Part shown: positions 8,313 through 16,260 of the stretch, piece after piece | How the letters are laid out: every line of letters starts with the position of its first letter | Position numbering within the stretch: the stretch's first letter is position 1 | IMG/VR virus record: IMGVR_UViG_3300047297_000049 | Location: 1-23,459 of that record | Direction: 5' to 3' (one strand) | Length of the DNA: 23,459 bases | Source of the DNA: a virus | The notes under the pieces: model-generated | Told to the model about the DNA's origin: nothing | Databases searched by the model: none | The model's input: only the letters and a program-made list of their open reading frames with translations | Made by a program: the position numbers and the translations under genes

Positions 8313-8987
8313 ATGGCGCATAGCGTCTATTGGATTCGCTGCCAAGACCACACTGACATGACAAGTCAGGGGTACATTGGCGTGTCTGCTCGATTCAATA
8401 GGCGCATGTGGGAGCATTTAAACCTCAATGGCAATAGGCATCTCACGTTTGCGATCGACAAGTATGGTTGGGATAATTTAATCAAAAGCCAAATCCTGAT
8501 CGCTGATGAAGAATACTGTTTGGACATCGAGCGTAAGTTGCGTCCTGCTGATGGCATTGGTTGGAACTGCGTGTCTGGTGGTGGTAAACCGCCAAGTTCA
8601 TTGGGCAAGCGTTTTGTGCGAACCAAGCCAGCTTGGAACAAAGGCTTGAAAATGTCAGACGAAACCCGCGCAAAGGTCAGCAAGGCGGCTAAAGAGCAGT
8701 GGGAGAGGCCGGGCATGAAGGAACTTTTGTCGTCGCTTAGAAAAGGCAAGCCATGTCCTATGAAGGGCAAGAGGCACAGCCCTGAGTCGATTGAAAAGAT
8801 GCGCCTTGCCAAGATTGGCAAAGTGTCAAAGAAAAAAGGTAAGCTGTTGACTGATGAGCAAAAAGCCAATCTGTCTGCGCTTGCAAGAAAGAATCCGTGG
8901 ACTTGTCCACATTGTCAAACTGTTGGACACCAAAGGGGCGCTGGCAATCGTTGGCACTTCGATAACTGTAAGGAAAAAGTATTATGA
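8313..8987 (+). CDS. Freestanding GIY-YIG homing endonuclease with NUMOD3 motifs and zinc finger
   Basis: A 224-aa site-specific DNA endonuclease that likely spreads its own gene by cutting related phage DNA. N-terminal GIY-YIG nuclease: VYW at 5-7, GYIG at 20-23, Arg residues at 27 and 30 with EH at 34-35, catalytic Glu candidate 73-74 in DIERKLRP, GWNCVSGG at 83-90. Then NUMOD3-type DNA-binding repeats at about 92-125 (GKRF..PAWNKGLKMSDETR) and 145-170 (GKPCPMKGKRHSPESIEKM). The C-terminus is a Cys2-His-Cys zinc motif: C198, C201, H215, C219. All key positions are present, so it looks intact. It sits inside the fibre cluster and overlaps the next fibre gene by ATGA. Confidence 0.93.
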   Translation: MAHSVYWIRCQDHTDMTSQGYIGVSARFNRRMWEHLNLNGNRHLTFAIDKYGWDNLIKSQILIADEEYCLDIERKLRPADGIGWNCVSGGGKPPSSLGKRFVRTKPAWNKGLKMSDETRAKVSKAAKEQWERPGMKELLSSLRKGKPCPMKGKRHSPESIEKMRLAKIGKVSKKKGKLLTDEQKANLSALARKNPWTCPHCQTVGHQRGAGNRWHFDNCKEKVL

Positions 8988-10171
8988 CGGTCATTATTTC
9001 GGGCAGCACAGGCATCACCGATGTAAACGGATCAGCCGCAGCACCTGCTATTACAGGTACAGACACAGACACAGGTGTGTTCTTTGGAACCAACACAGTT
9101 TCGCTTTCAACAGGCGGTACTGAGCGTTTGCAGATTGATTCTTCTGGCAACTTAGGTCTTGGTGTTACGCCTAGTGCTTGGAGTCAGTTAAAAGGTTTTC
9201 AATTAGTTGGTGGGTCTTCTGTAGCATCCCAGACAAATGCGCTGTATCTATTGAATAATGCTTTTTATGATGGCTCTGCTTGGAAATATATAAACACTTC
9301 CGCAGCTACACGACTTGATTTAAGCGGAGGTGCTGCAACTTTTTACAACGCAGCCTCAGGCACAGCAGGTAACACAATCACCTTCACCCAAGCAATGACG
9401 CTTGATGCTAGTGGGAATTTGGGTTTAGGGGTTACAAGCCCTTACTCTTTGGTAAAGCAAGATGTTCAAATTGCGTCAGCCACAACAAATTGGGCATTGA
9501 ACGTCAGATCGTATGACGCAGGTACTGGTGATGGTACGACAACGGCTAAAGTCCTACGCACAGTAAACAGCGGAAACGGTAATTGGGCTGTTGCTCAATA
9601 TGATGCTTGGGCACACATTTGGACTAAAGCAGGAACTGAAACTGCCCGTATCGACTCCAGCGGTAACTTGCTGGTGGGGAAAACCACAACTTCAGGAACT
9701 ACCGTTGGTTTTGCTTATATAAACGGTTCTTCTGTTCAATATGCTCAATCTGCCTCTACAAACGCAAACAGTACTTGGGAAACATACTCAACTGGTGCAG
9801 GTGCGTATCGTTTCTATGTTGGCATGGGTGGAACAATTTATGCCACTAGCACAACGATCACCGCAATTTCTGACCAACGCCTAAAAGAAAACATCCAAGA
9901 CCTTGATGTAGGTCTTGACGCTGTGATGGCGCTCAAGCCTCGCAAGTTTGATTGGAAAGAAGGAAAAGGCAAAAACAAAAAAGGTGATCGTGGCTGGATT
10001 GCTCAAGAGTTTGAGCAAGTCTTTCCTGACATGATTGATGAGTGGCGTGATCCTGCACCAGAAGGAGAGGAGCCTTACAAGGCAGTCAACGCTGATCTTA
10101 TTCCCGTACTTGTCAAAGCCATCCAAGAACTTAACGCTAAGTTTGAAGCCTACAAAGCCACACACCCATAA
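8984..10171 (+). CDS. Second tail fibre with C-terminal S74 chaperone
   Basis: A 395-aa fibre. The N-terminus (ISGSTGITDVNGSAAAPAI) and the recurring SSGNLGLGVT / ASGNLGLGVT / DSSGNLLVGKTT strand-turn motifs at about 53, 142 and 225 mark a beta-structured shaft. Residues 296-395 are an S74 intramolecular chaperone: SDQRLK gives Ser296 and Lys301, then LKPRKFDWKEG, GWIAQEFEQVFPDM and a C-terminal helix very like that of the 5984 fibre. Self-release of the chaperone after trimer folding is expected. Its start lies within the end of the homing endonuclease gene, so translation may be coupled to it; AAGGAAAAAG lies just upstream. Confidence 0.92.
   Translation: MTVIISGSTGITDVNGSAAAPAITGTDTDTGVFFGTNTVSLSTGGTERLQIDSSGNLGLGVTPSAWSQLKGFQLVGGSSVASQTNALYLLNNAFYDGSAWKYINTSAATRLDLSGGAATFYNAASGTAGNTITFTQAMTLDASGNLGLGVTSPYSLVKQDVQIASATTNWALNVRSYDAGTGDGTTTAKVLRTVNSGNGNWAVAQYDAWAHIWTKAGTETARIDSSGNLLVGKTTTSGTTVGFAYINGSSVQYAQSASTNANSTWETYSTGAGAYRFYVGMGGTIYATSTTITAISDQRLKENIQDLDVGLDAVMALKPRKFDWKEGKGKNKKGDRGWIAQEFEQVFPDMIDEWRDPAPEGEEPYKAVNADLIPVLVKAIQELNAKFEAYKATHP
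10112..10167 (+). repeat. Repeated S74 C-terminal segment, copy 2
   Basis: Partner of 7031-7086: an ungapped 56-base alignment with 44 identities, at the end of the second S74 fibre gene. Confidence 0.75.
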
Positions 10172-10182
10172 TAAGGACTGAC

Positions 10183-10260
10183 ATGACTATCGCTATAACA
10201 TGGACAATCAACAACCTAGAACGTCAAACCTCTGATGGTCTTGTAACCGTAGTGCATTGA
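10183..10260 (+). pseudogene. Truncated relic of a small tail-region protein (DUF7936-like N-terminus)
   Basis: A 25-codon frame starting MTIAITWTINNLERQTSDG and stopping right after VVH. I recognise this start from tail-linked proteins of roughly 100 aa in other phages (the TWxIxNLERQTSDGxVTxxHW pattern, a family I recall as DUF7936), where a Trp follows the His. Here the next codon is TGA and the following bases are already the ribosome site of the next gene, so the rest appears deleted. AAGGA lies upstream of its ATG, so the peptide may still be made. The family name is from memory. Confidence 0.6.
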
Positions 10261-10270
10261 AAGGAAACGC

Positions 10271-10420
10271 ATGATTAAACTAGAACTATCCATTGAAGCA
10301 GTTAATTTCATCCTTGGAACCCTTGGTGAGCTTCCTAGCAAAACAGGGGCTTGGCCTTTGATTATGCAGATCAAGGAACAAGCTGAACCTCAAGTTCCCA
10401 AAGATCAGCCAGCCGAATAA
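10271..10420 (+). CDS. Small protein of tail region, unknown function
   Basis: A 49-aa frame (MIKLELSIEAVNFILGTLG at the start, PQVPKDQPAE at the end) with AAAGGAAACGC directly before the ATG. Small proteins beginning MIKLEL-IE-VN-IL-LG are frequent near phage fibre genes in my recollection, with unknown function. Predicted amphipathic helix at 5-22, no membrane segment. It fills the space between the fibre cluster and the nozzle gene. Confidence 0.65.
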   Translation: MIKLELSIEAVNFILGTLGELPSKTGAWPLIMQIKEQAEPQVPKDQPAE

Positions 10421-10429
10421 AATGCTGCC

Positions 10430-12055
10430 ATGAGCGCTCAGTACACCCCAATTCGCACCCCGTTTCCGGTCATGTCCTTTTCTCCGGACATACCGAGTAA
10501 CGCCCTTAGCCCTAATGAGTACAACTCAGGGTTAAACGTTGAGTGCGATGTTCGGGGGGTAAAAAAGGTAGCAGGGGAACAAGCTATTCTTTCTGCCATA
10601 CCCGGTAACCCTGTTTACTGGGAAGGTGGCTTTAGAGGTGCTACTTGGACCTATATTGCTGCCACCCGTGAAGGCAAATGGTATGCCGTTACCTCTGGAG
10701 GTATAACAAACATTACCCCCGGCGTTGGCGCCAATCCTAATGTTGCCTTGTCTGGCTACTCTGATGACGTAAACATTACCTCCTCTTGGGTGGGTAGTGT
10801 TTTCTTTATCAACGATGGTTTGCGTCCTCCAATGTATTTCTTGCCCACTGCGACAGAGATCTACATTTATGACGCTGCACCTGACAACTATGTCTGGAAC
10901 TACGAATCTACTCTGTCTCCAGCCGTTACCTCGGTCACCGCTGGGTTTGTTCGTAACTACTGTTCTCCTAACGTTGGCAACATTTTGGTGGCTGGCAACC
11001 TGACCAAAACTTTCAGCATTGGCACAACAGTTAACTACCCTACGACTATCCGTTGGTCACAGGCGTTTGCTAATACTGGCGTACCTGCCACTTGGTCACC
11101 AACCCTGAATAACGTGGCTAACGAGCAAGAGATTCCCTTGCGTGGCCCGATCATTGATGGCTTTTTCCTTGGGGCTAACTTCTACATTTGCAGCTATTGG
11201 GACACCGTTGTGATGACCCCAATTGCCTACCAAAACAGCACCGCTCCTGTCTTTGGGGTTCGCCTGTTTAACCAAGGTCGTGGGTTGCTAAACAACAACT
11301 GCTGGTCTAACACTGACTCTGAAGTCTACGGTCTAGATAGCCGAGATATCTGGGTTTTTGACGGTTCTAACTTTACCCCTCTGGGCAACCAAAGGGTCAA
11401 GAATTACTTCTATTCAAACTTGAATAAGACGTATTCAACACGCACATTCATGGTCAACAACACCCAGAAGAATCAGATCGAGATCTATTATCCTGACCTG
11501 ACCTCTACTGGCTGGTGCAACAAGATGTTGTCGTACCGTTATGACCTTAAGATTTGGAATGCTCCCAAAGATGTGCAGAATGCCTGTATGGGAACCGAGG
11601 GTCCTGTGTACGAGTCTTCTGCCTTCACATATGCCTCTAGAACGGTCACATACGCCCGTGGAGGCGTGGCAGCACAGCAGCCAGTACAAACAGGTGTAAC
11701 CAATGGATTTAGCGGTTCTGCTATTCCCTGTTTGTTTGAGCGCAAGAATGCTACTTTGCAGACGGAAGAAGGTCCTGTGCCTTATTCTGCCAAAGTGTAT
11801 GTACACCGTGTTTTGCCTGAAGTGTCTGGTACTGGCAAGATCTCTGTGACCGTGGGTGGCGCTAACTCTACGGCTCAGGAACCTACATATGGGACTGCCA
11901 CCACTATGGATATTGTGACCGACAACCCTTGGGTGACCACTACTCAAAACTCTGTACGTACCGTGTCTGTGAAGATTGAATCAAATGATGCTACAGATAC
12001 TTGGAATGTACCTGCCTTGAACTGGCAAGCCACTGTTACAGAGGATGCGTTCTAA
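10430..12055 (+). CDS. Tail nozzle / DNA-stabilisation-like protein
   Basis: A 541-aa virion protein. Early residues SPDIPSNALSPNEYNSGLN, then the GVKKVAGEQAIL block, RPPMYFLP (about 128-135), then NYPTTIRWSQAFANTGVPAT (about 200-220) and a run of beta strands with SYWDTVVM, ending in a Thr/Val-rich domain, resemble the propeller-like nozzle or packaged-DNA stabilisation proteins that close the podovirus tail. An adaptor upstream and the ejection genes downstream fit. There is no clear ribosome site before the ATG at 10430; a nearby start at ATG 10472 (VMSFSPD) has none either. Confidence in a tail protein is high, in nozzle moderate. Confidence 0.7.
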   Translation: MSAQYTPIRTPFPVMSFSPDIPSNALSPNEYNSGLNVECDVRGVKKVAGEQAILSAIPGNPVYWEGGFRGATWTYIAATREGKWYAVTSGGITNITPGVGANPNVALSGYSDDVNITSSWVGSVFFINDGLRPPMYFLPTATEIYIYDAAPDNYVWNYESTLSPAVTSVTAGFVRNYCSPNVGNILVAGNLTKTFSIGTTVNYPTTIRWSQAFANTGVPATWSPTLNNVANEQEIPLRGPIIDGFFLGANFYICSYWDTVVMTPIAYQNSTAPVFGVRLFNQGRGLLNNNCWSNTDSEVYGLDSRDIWVFDGSNFTPLGNQRVKNYFYSNLNKTYSTRTFMVNNTQKNQIEIYYPDLTSTGWCNKMLSYRYDLKIWNAPKDVQNACMGTEGPVYESSAFTYASRTVTYARGGVAAQQPVQTGVTNGFSGSAIPCLFERKNATLQTEEGPVPYSAKVYVHRVLPEVSGTGKISVTVGGANSTAQEPTYGTATTMDIVTDNPWVTTTQNSVRTVSVKIESNDATDTWNVPALNWQATVTEDAF

Positions 12056-13386
12056 TGCCATTCTTCCTTGACGGCAGCCCAACACAGGGAGAGATCTCTG
12101 AAGCCATCAACTATTTGTTGAGCAATTTCTCTGAGAATGTATCTTCTGATCAATCAACTGGTCAGATTATTGGTCCGGGTGGAGAAATTGTTGGCTACTT
12201 GTATAAGTACATGTTTATCAAGTATGCCGATAGTTTTGATGGTTCTGTTGGTTTTTCCAATACGCCTACTAATAAGGGCTACTACGGTTTGCGTAACGCA
12301 GATAGCAGTACTGAGTCTACTAATCCTGTTGACTATATTTGGACGCAAGTAACTGGTGGTTTTGGTACTACCAAATTTCTGTATTACTTAACTACTGGTG
12401 GTCGACAGATCCAGTTTCAAGTAGCTACTGCTGTGCCAAATGCTGGTTGGATTATTGACCCCGGTACTGCGATTGATCTTGATGTTACTTCGGCTACCAA
12501 TGCTGTTGCCAACTTTGTTGTTATCCGTGTGCCAAACAACTCTTCTGCTCCTACTGATGCTGAATGTGTATCAGCTATTGGCAGAACACCTATCAATGGT
12601 GACCTTTGCACGATCAACTACAACAGCGGTTTGGCATCTATCCAGTATAAATACACAACTGGCTGGGCTGTTTTCCAAAAATACATTACTGCTGACATCG
12701 TAGAGGCTCAGACATTGTCTGCCTTTACTGCCAACTTGGGAACTGTAACTGCTGGTGATCTAAGTATTGGATCTAGTCCAGCACTTAGCGGGACCAATAT
12801 GACAGGTTCTGGCGCTCATATTTATAGCAGCGGTAACTTTGTTTTTGGCAATTCATCTAAAAGCATGGTGTTTGATGGTTTTAATGTCTATTTCAATGGC
12901 ATGGGAACATCTGCTCTTGCGTCTGGATCAAACGTTTTGATGTCCACCACACCCGGTGTTCAAGGGGATGTAAACAACGGATGGATTGGTTCATTTACTG
13001 TATCTAAAGATGGTTATGTATCTGTGACCATTAGTGGTTTTATTTATGTTTCTTCAAATACTACTTCATATCCCGGTCTTTATGGAGCAGTAGTACCAGC
13101 AATTTACAGATATACGGGCTCTGGTTCAGGTACTTTGATTGCAAATGAAACCCAGTATATTTTGGTTACAGCGCCTGTGTTTCAACCAGCCTTTGGGTCT
13201 GCCGTAAATAGATATCAAAATGTATATGTATGGACTCGAAATGTTTTTTTAACTGCTGGAACTTATAGCGGTTTCTTAAATAGTTCATTCAATTTCAAAG
13301 ACACTTCTGGTGTCAACCAATATGCCCCTCCAGCTTCAGATCGTCTGTTTTCTGGGTATATCAATTCATTACAACCAGCGGTTTAA
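12055..13386 (+). CDS. Tail tip / fibre-like structural protein
   Basis: A 443-aa protein. The start is ATG 12055, which overlaps the previous stop (TAATG); the frame is open further upstream but that part lies inside the nozzle gene. The N-terminus is MPFFLDGSPTQGEISEAIN, followed by a beta-rich region with PVDYIWTQVTGGFGTTKFL. Residues about 221-240 (LSAFTANLGTVTAGDLSIG) resemble the linker between tail-tip and fibre domains found in lambda J-like proteins. The C-terminal 150 residues (GWIGSFTVSKDGYVSVTISG onward) form a jelly-roll-like beta region, perhaps a carbohydrate-binding tip. It is likely a tail component or second class of adhesin. Confidence 0.7.
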   Translation: MPFFLDGSPTQGEISEAINYLLSNFSENVSSDQSTGQIIGPGGEIVGYLYKYMFIKYADSFDGSVGFSNTPTNKGYYGLRNADSSTESTNPVDYIWTQVTGGFGTTKFLYYLTTGGRQIQFQVATAVPNAGWIIDPGTAIDLDVTSATNAVANFVVIRVPNNSSAPTDAECVSAIGRTPINGDLCTINYNSGLASIQYKYTTGWAVFQKYITADIVEAQTLSAFTANLGTVTAGDLSIGSSPALSGTNMTGSGAHIYSSGNFVFGNSSKSMVFDGFNVYFNGMGTSALASGSNVLMSTTPGVQGDVNNGWIGSFTVSKDGYVSVTISGFIYVSSNTTSYPGLYGAVVPAIYRYTGSGSGTLIANETQYILVTAPVFQPAFGSAVNRYQNVYVWTRNVFLTAGTYSGFLNSSFNFKDTSGVNQYAPPASDRLFSGYINSLQPAV

Positions 13387-13395
13387 GGACAAATC

Positions 13396-13662
13396 ATGGG
13401 TGGATTTTCAGCACAAGTTCAGCAACCTACCAACCGCCCAAGTGGTGGCAAAGGCATTGCAGGTATGGCAGATCAAGTATCTGCTCCTGAACAGCAATAT
13501 CAAGCCCCACAGCCTATGGCAAAAGGTGGGAACTATCAATCAAACGCTACCTCTGGACAGCCAAGGATGGGTCAACAAAACCCGTATCCCAATACTGTCG
13601 GACAATGGGATAATGCGCGTATTCAACCTATAGGCCAACAAGGCAAAGGTAAAGGAGCTTAA
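13396..13662 (+). CDS. Gln/Gly-rich small virion-type protein
   Basis: An 88-aa low-complexity protein rich in Gln, Gly, Pro and Asn (APEQQYQAPQPMAKGG, then GQQNPYPNTVGQWDN, ending GQQGKGKGA). No Cys, no membrane segment, probably disordered. AAGGAC lies before the ATG and the next gene begins 3 bases after its stop. Its place at the head of the ejection-type block suggests a virion role, but nothing in the sequence proves it. Confidence 0.6.
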   Translation: MGGFSAQVQQPTNRPSGGKGIAGMADQVSAPEQQYQAPQPMAKGGNYQSNATSGQPRMGQQNPYPNTVGQWDNARIQPIGQQGKGKGA

Positions 13663-13664
13663 TC

Positions 13665-14387
13665 ATGGGCATCGGCGGCGGTAAATCATCTGGAAGTTCT
13701 GCTCCAGTAGTAACGCAAGAACAAAAAGATCTATTGAAAGCCCAGACTGGGTTTTTGACAGGTACGGCATTCCCTGCTTACCAAAAGACTGTTGGTCAGG
13801 CTTCTGATGTCTATGGTCAGGTAAATCCTGTTGCCACCACAGCAGCCAATACTGCAATGGATGTGGCTGGCAGAACTGGTGCTTTGCAAGAGGTTGCAGG
13901 GGCTGGCGCATTGACTACAGGTCTTACAGGCTTGGCATCTTTGTTTAATCCACAGTACGAAGAAGGTCAGGTTCAAGCTGCTTTGCAAGCTGGCAAAGAG
14001 GCTACTCGTGAACAGATTGGTGAACAAAATGCCATGTTCGGTGGGGCTGGTGGTGCTGGTAGCAGCCGTGCTGCTTTGGCTCGTGAGAACTTGAAGTCAC
14101 TTAGCGATCAGCGTTTGGCTACTGCTGCCGCTGCTGCTCGTGCTGGCGTTCAGGCTAACAAAGCTGCTGCTGCTCAAGCGCTTACTGGTGCTGGTCAAAC
14201 AGGTCTTACCTCTGCTCAGACAGCCGCTGCTGGTCGTGTTGCCTTGGCCCAGACACCGCAAGATGTGTTGGCTAAATATGCCTCTGTGATCTACGGCACA
14301 CCACAACAGTCCACCACTCCAAACTTCCAAGGCACTCAAGGTCAGCTTACTTCTGGCAAGGGTGCTGGTTTCAAATTTGGCGGTTAA
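13665..14387 (+). CDS. Putative internal virion / DNA-ejection protein
   Basis: A 240-aa Ala/Gly/Gln-rich protein. It starts MGIGGGKSSGSSAPVVTQEQ, has a long Ala-rich helical centre (ATREQIGEQNAMFGGAGGAG, SSRAALARENL, then RLATAAAAARAGVQANKAAA) and a Gly-rich end (GKGAGFKFGG). This composition and position (after the tail nozzle, before lysis) match podovirus ejection proteins that leave the capsid and help DNA cross the cell envelope. AGGAGCTTAATC lies before the ATG. Sequence similarity alone would not prove the role. Confidence 0.55.
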   Translation: MGIGGGKSSGSSAPVVTQEQKDLLKAQTGFLTGTAFPAYQKTVGQASDVYGQVNPVATTAANTAMDVAGRTGALQEVAGAGALTTGLTGLASLFNPQYEEGQVQAALQAGKEATREQIGEQNAMFGGAGGAGSSRAALARENLKSLSDQRLATAAAAARAGVQANKAAAAQALTGAGQTGLTSAQTAAAGRVALAQTPQDVLAKYASVIYGTPQQSTTPNFQGTQGQLTSGKGAGFKFGG

Positions 14388-14396
14388 GGAATCAAC

Positions 14397-14714
14397 ATGA
14401 ATAACCCATATGTGATGCCATTTACTCAAGGGCAAGAGTTTGCCAATTGGCAACGCTATGCTGGTGAGACAAACAAACAAACTGGCGAGTTTGAGTTTGG
14501 TATTCCAAAGGCTCCAGAGGCTCCAATACAGCCTCCTAGCGCACCAGAAACTGTTGTTCCTGACTACACTCCTACTGTGGGTGTGGCTCCAACTTCAACA
14601 CTTGGCGTTAAACCTGTGGCATCTTTAGGTGTTCCTCCTTCAACTATGGGGGTGACTAAACCTACATACAACACATCTTTGTTAGATGCTGTTAGCAAAC
14701 ATTTAGGGGAGTAA
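14397..14714 (+). CDS. Proline-rich small virion-type protein
   Basis: A 105-aa protein with a disordered Pro-rich middle: APEAPIQPPSAPETVVPDYT followed by imperfect repeats of the form TxGVxP (TVGVAPTSTLGVKPV, then ASLGVPPSTMGVTKP). Short helix at the end (LLDAVSKHLGE). The first 35 residues (NPYVMPFTQGQEFANWQRYA) may fold. It is framed by the two ejection-type genes with gaps of 9 bases and 1 base; AAGGAATCAAC precedes the ATG. A flexible linker or tether in the ejection apparatus is one possibility. Confidence 0.6.
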   Translation: MNNPYVMPFTQGQEFANWQRYAGETNKQTGEFEFGIPKAPEAPIQPPSAPETVVPDYTPTVGVAPTSTLGVKPVASLGVPPSTMGVTKPTYNTSLLDAVSKHLGE

Positions 14715-14715
14715 C

Positions 14716-16260
14716 ATGGCAGAAGAATTTACTGGAACTGGTTTAACCCCTCCTAAGAGTTTGGGCTGGAATCCTAGCCCTGAGATTTCTGCATTGAACA
14801 CTCAAGCAGCAGAAAAGCACATCCAAGAATACACACCTGTTGTTGAAAAGGTTGCCAAGGGGATTGCTCCTACTGCTACACCTGAAGAGCGTGTGCAAGC
14901 TGTTGACGCTGTAAAAAATGTCAAGAGCGCTGATGAGTTCCGCTGGGCAGACTTGCTTGGCGCTAAAAACTTTGGTGACATTTACAAAGCTGTTACTGGT
15001 GGTAGTGATGTTCGAGTTGAAGCATTTGATGATGCTGGTCGCAAATACTACAAGGTGTTTAACCAACGTACTAGCCAAGCCACTCCTTATGGTGAATTTC
15101 GCCGTTATGAGACTGCTGACGGTAAGCCATTGACTCCCGATGAAGAAGCCAAGATTGGCACGATTACTTCATTGGCTGAAGTGCCTATGTCTCAGCGTCC
15201 TTTCTTTCAAGCAAATAATATTGCTGCCAAGGATGTGATGGTTGCACAAGCTGCCAACTGGAACAAGATGACCAAGGCTGCATCTGCTGCTGCTTTGGGT
15301 GCTAGCGCTTTGCGTGACATTGCTGTTGAAGACAAACAGATCACCAAACAACTGTTGCCTTTTTCTGTGAACCCAGCGATGCGTACTTTGTTGGCAGGTG
15401 CTAACGAGATCCGTACAGGTAACACTCAAGAGATCCAGAAGAATGCTCAAAACTTAAGCAAGTTCTTGACAGGTGAAGCTTCTAACAAAGAGTGGCAAGA
15501 CTTCAAGAAAACTTCTGGTGGCTTTAGTGCTGGTGTTAACTACCAAGAAGGCAAAAGCGCTACCAAGTCTGACGGGTCTAAGCTGACCTCTGAAGACATT
15601 AGCGAGATGGTAAACAGCGCTATGCAAGCTGCCACATCTTCTAATGCTGTGACTGCTCGTAAAGAAGATCTGATGGCTAAGGCTCAGTTGTTGGCTGCTC
15701 AAGGCAAGATTGAGAACTTCGACATGATCCAGCGCTACATCAACAACCAAGCCAAGAAGGCATCTATCATCAAGTCTATTGAAGACAACGGTGGTATTGG
15801 TATTGCCAAGCCTAACTTGGATTTTGCTCAAGGTGACAGCTTTTCATTAGCCTACACCAAGGCTGAACTGGACGAGGCATATGCTGATTTGGCAGAAAAG
15901 TTTGCTGAAAAAGTAGGCATGGCTCAAGCTAAGTATGGCAAGAGTGTGCCCGGCATTGGTGTGATTGAGCGTGAGATTGCTGCTGACAAGACTATTAGTG
16001 AGCGCAAGAAGGCTACTCGTGAAAACATCTCTCGTTTCTTGCAAGAGAATTCTGCCACTTTGGAGCAGTTGAACAAGAGCGAAGTACCTGCTGCTTTGTT
16101 GCAACAGCCCGGAGCATCTAAGGTTGGCGGTGTTGAACCACCTGCAATGCCTTCTGCTCGTAATCCTGCTGCATCTCGTCCACCACCAGCTGCTGCACCT
16201 GTTGATGATCGTGCAAACCGTCTAAGAAACATGTTTGGTGTGCCACAAGGAGTTCGATAA
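14716..16260 (+). CDS. Large helical internal virion protein candidate
   Basis: A 514-aa protein, mainly helical, rich in Ala, Lys, Glu and Gln. An N-terminal third (to about 175) includes a small mixed domain (DVRVEAFDDAGRKYYKVFNQ), the middle carries long amphipathic helices, and the end is a Pro/Ala-rich tail (PPAMPSARNPAASRPPPAAA). No transmembrane segment and no lysozyme or transglycosylase motif is visible. It lies in the five-gene block between tail and lysis genes, and its stop overlaps the next start (TAATG). Candidate ejectosome protein; the job is inferred from context. Confidence 0.55.
   Translation: MAEEFTGTGLTPPKSLGWNPSPEISALNTQAAEKHIQEYTPVVEKVAKGIAPTATPEERVQAVDAVKNVKSADEFRWADLLGAKNFGDIYKAVTGGSDVRVEAFDDAGRKYYKVFNQRTSQATPYGEFRRYETADGKPLTPDEEAKIGTITSLAEVPMSQRPFFQANNIAAKDVMVAQAANWNKMTKAASAAALGASALRDIAVEDKQITKQLLPFSVNPAMRTLLAGANEIRTGNTQEIQKNAQNLSKFLTGEASNKEWQDFKKTSGGFSAGVNYQEGKSATKSDGSKLTSEDISEMVNSAMQAATSSNAVTARKEDLMAKAQLLAAQGKIENFDMIQRYINNQAKKASIIKSIEDNGGIGIAKPNLDFAQGDSFSLAYTKAELDEAYADLAEKFAEKVGMAQAKYGKSVPGIGVIEREIAADKTISERKKATRENISRFLQENSATLEQLNKSEVPAALLQQPGASKVGGVEPPAMPSARNPAASRPPPAAAPVDDRANRLRNMFGVPQGVR

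Noticed and set aside
12001-12054. Upstream extension of the 12055 gene by 18 codons
   Set aside because: It lies wholly inside the nozzle gene; ATG 12055 overlaps the stop in the common TAATG form and starts a sensible sequence.
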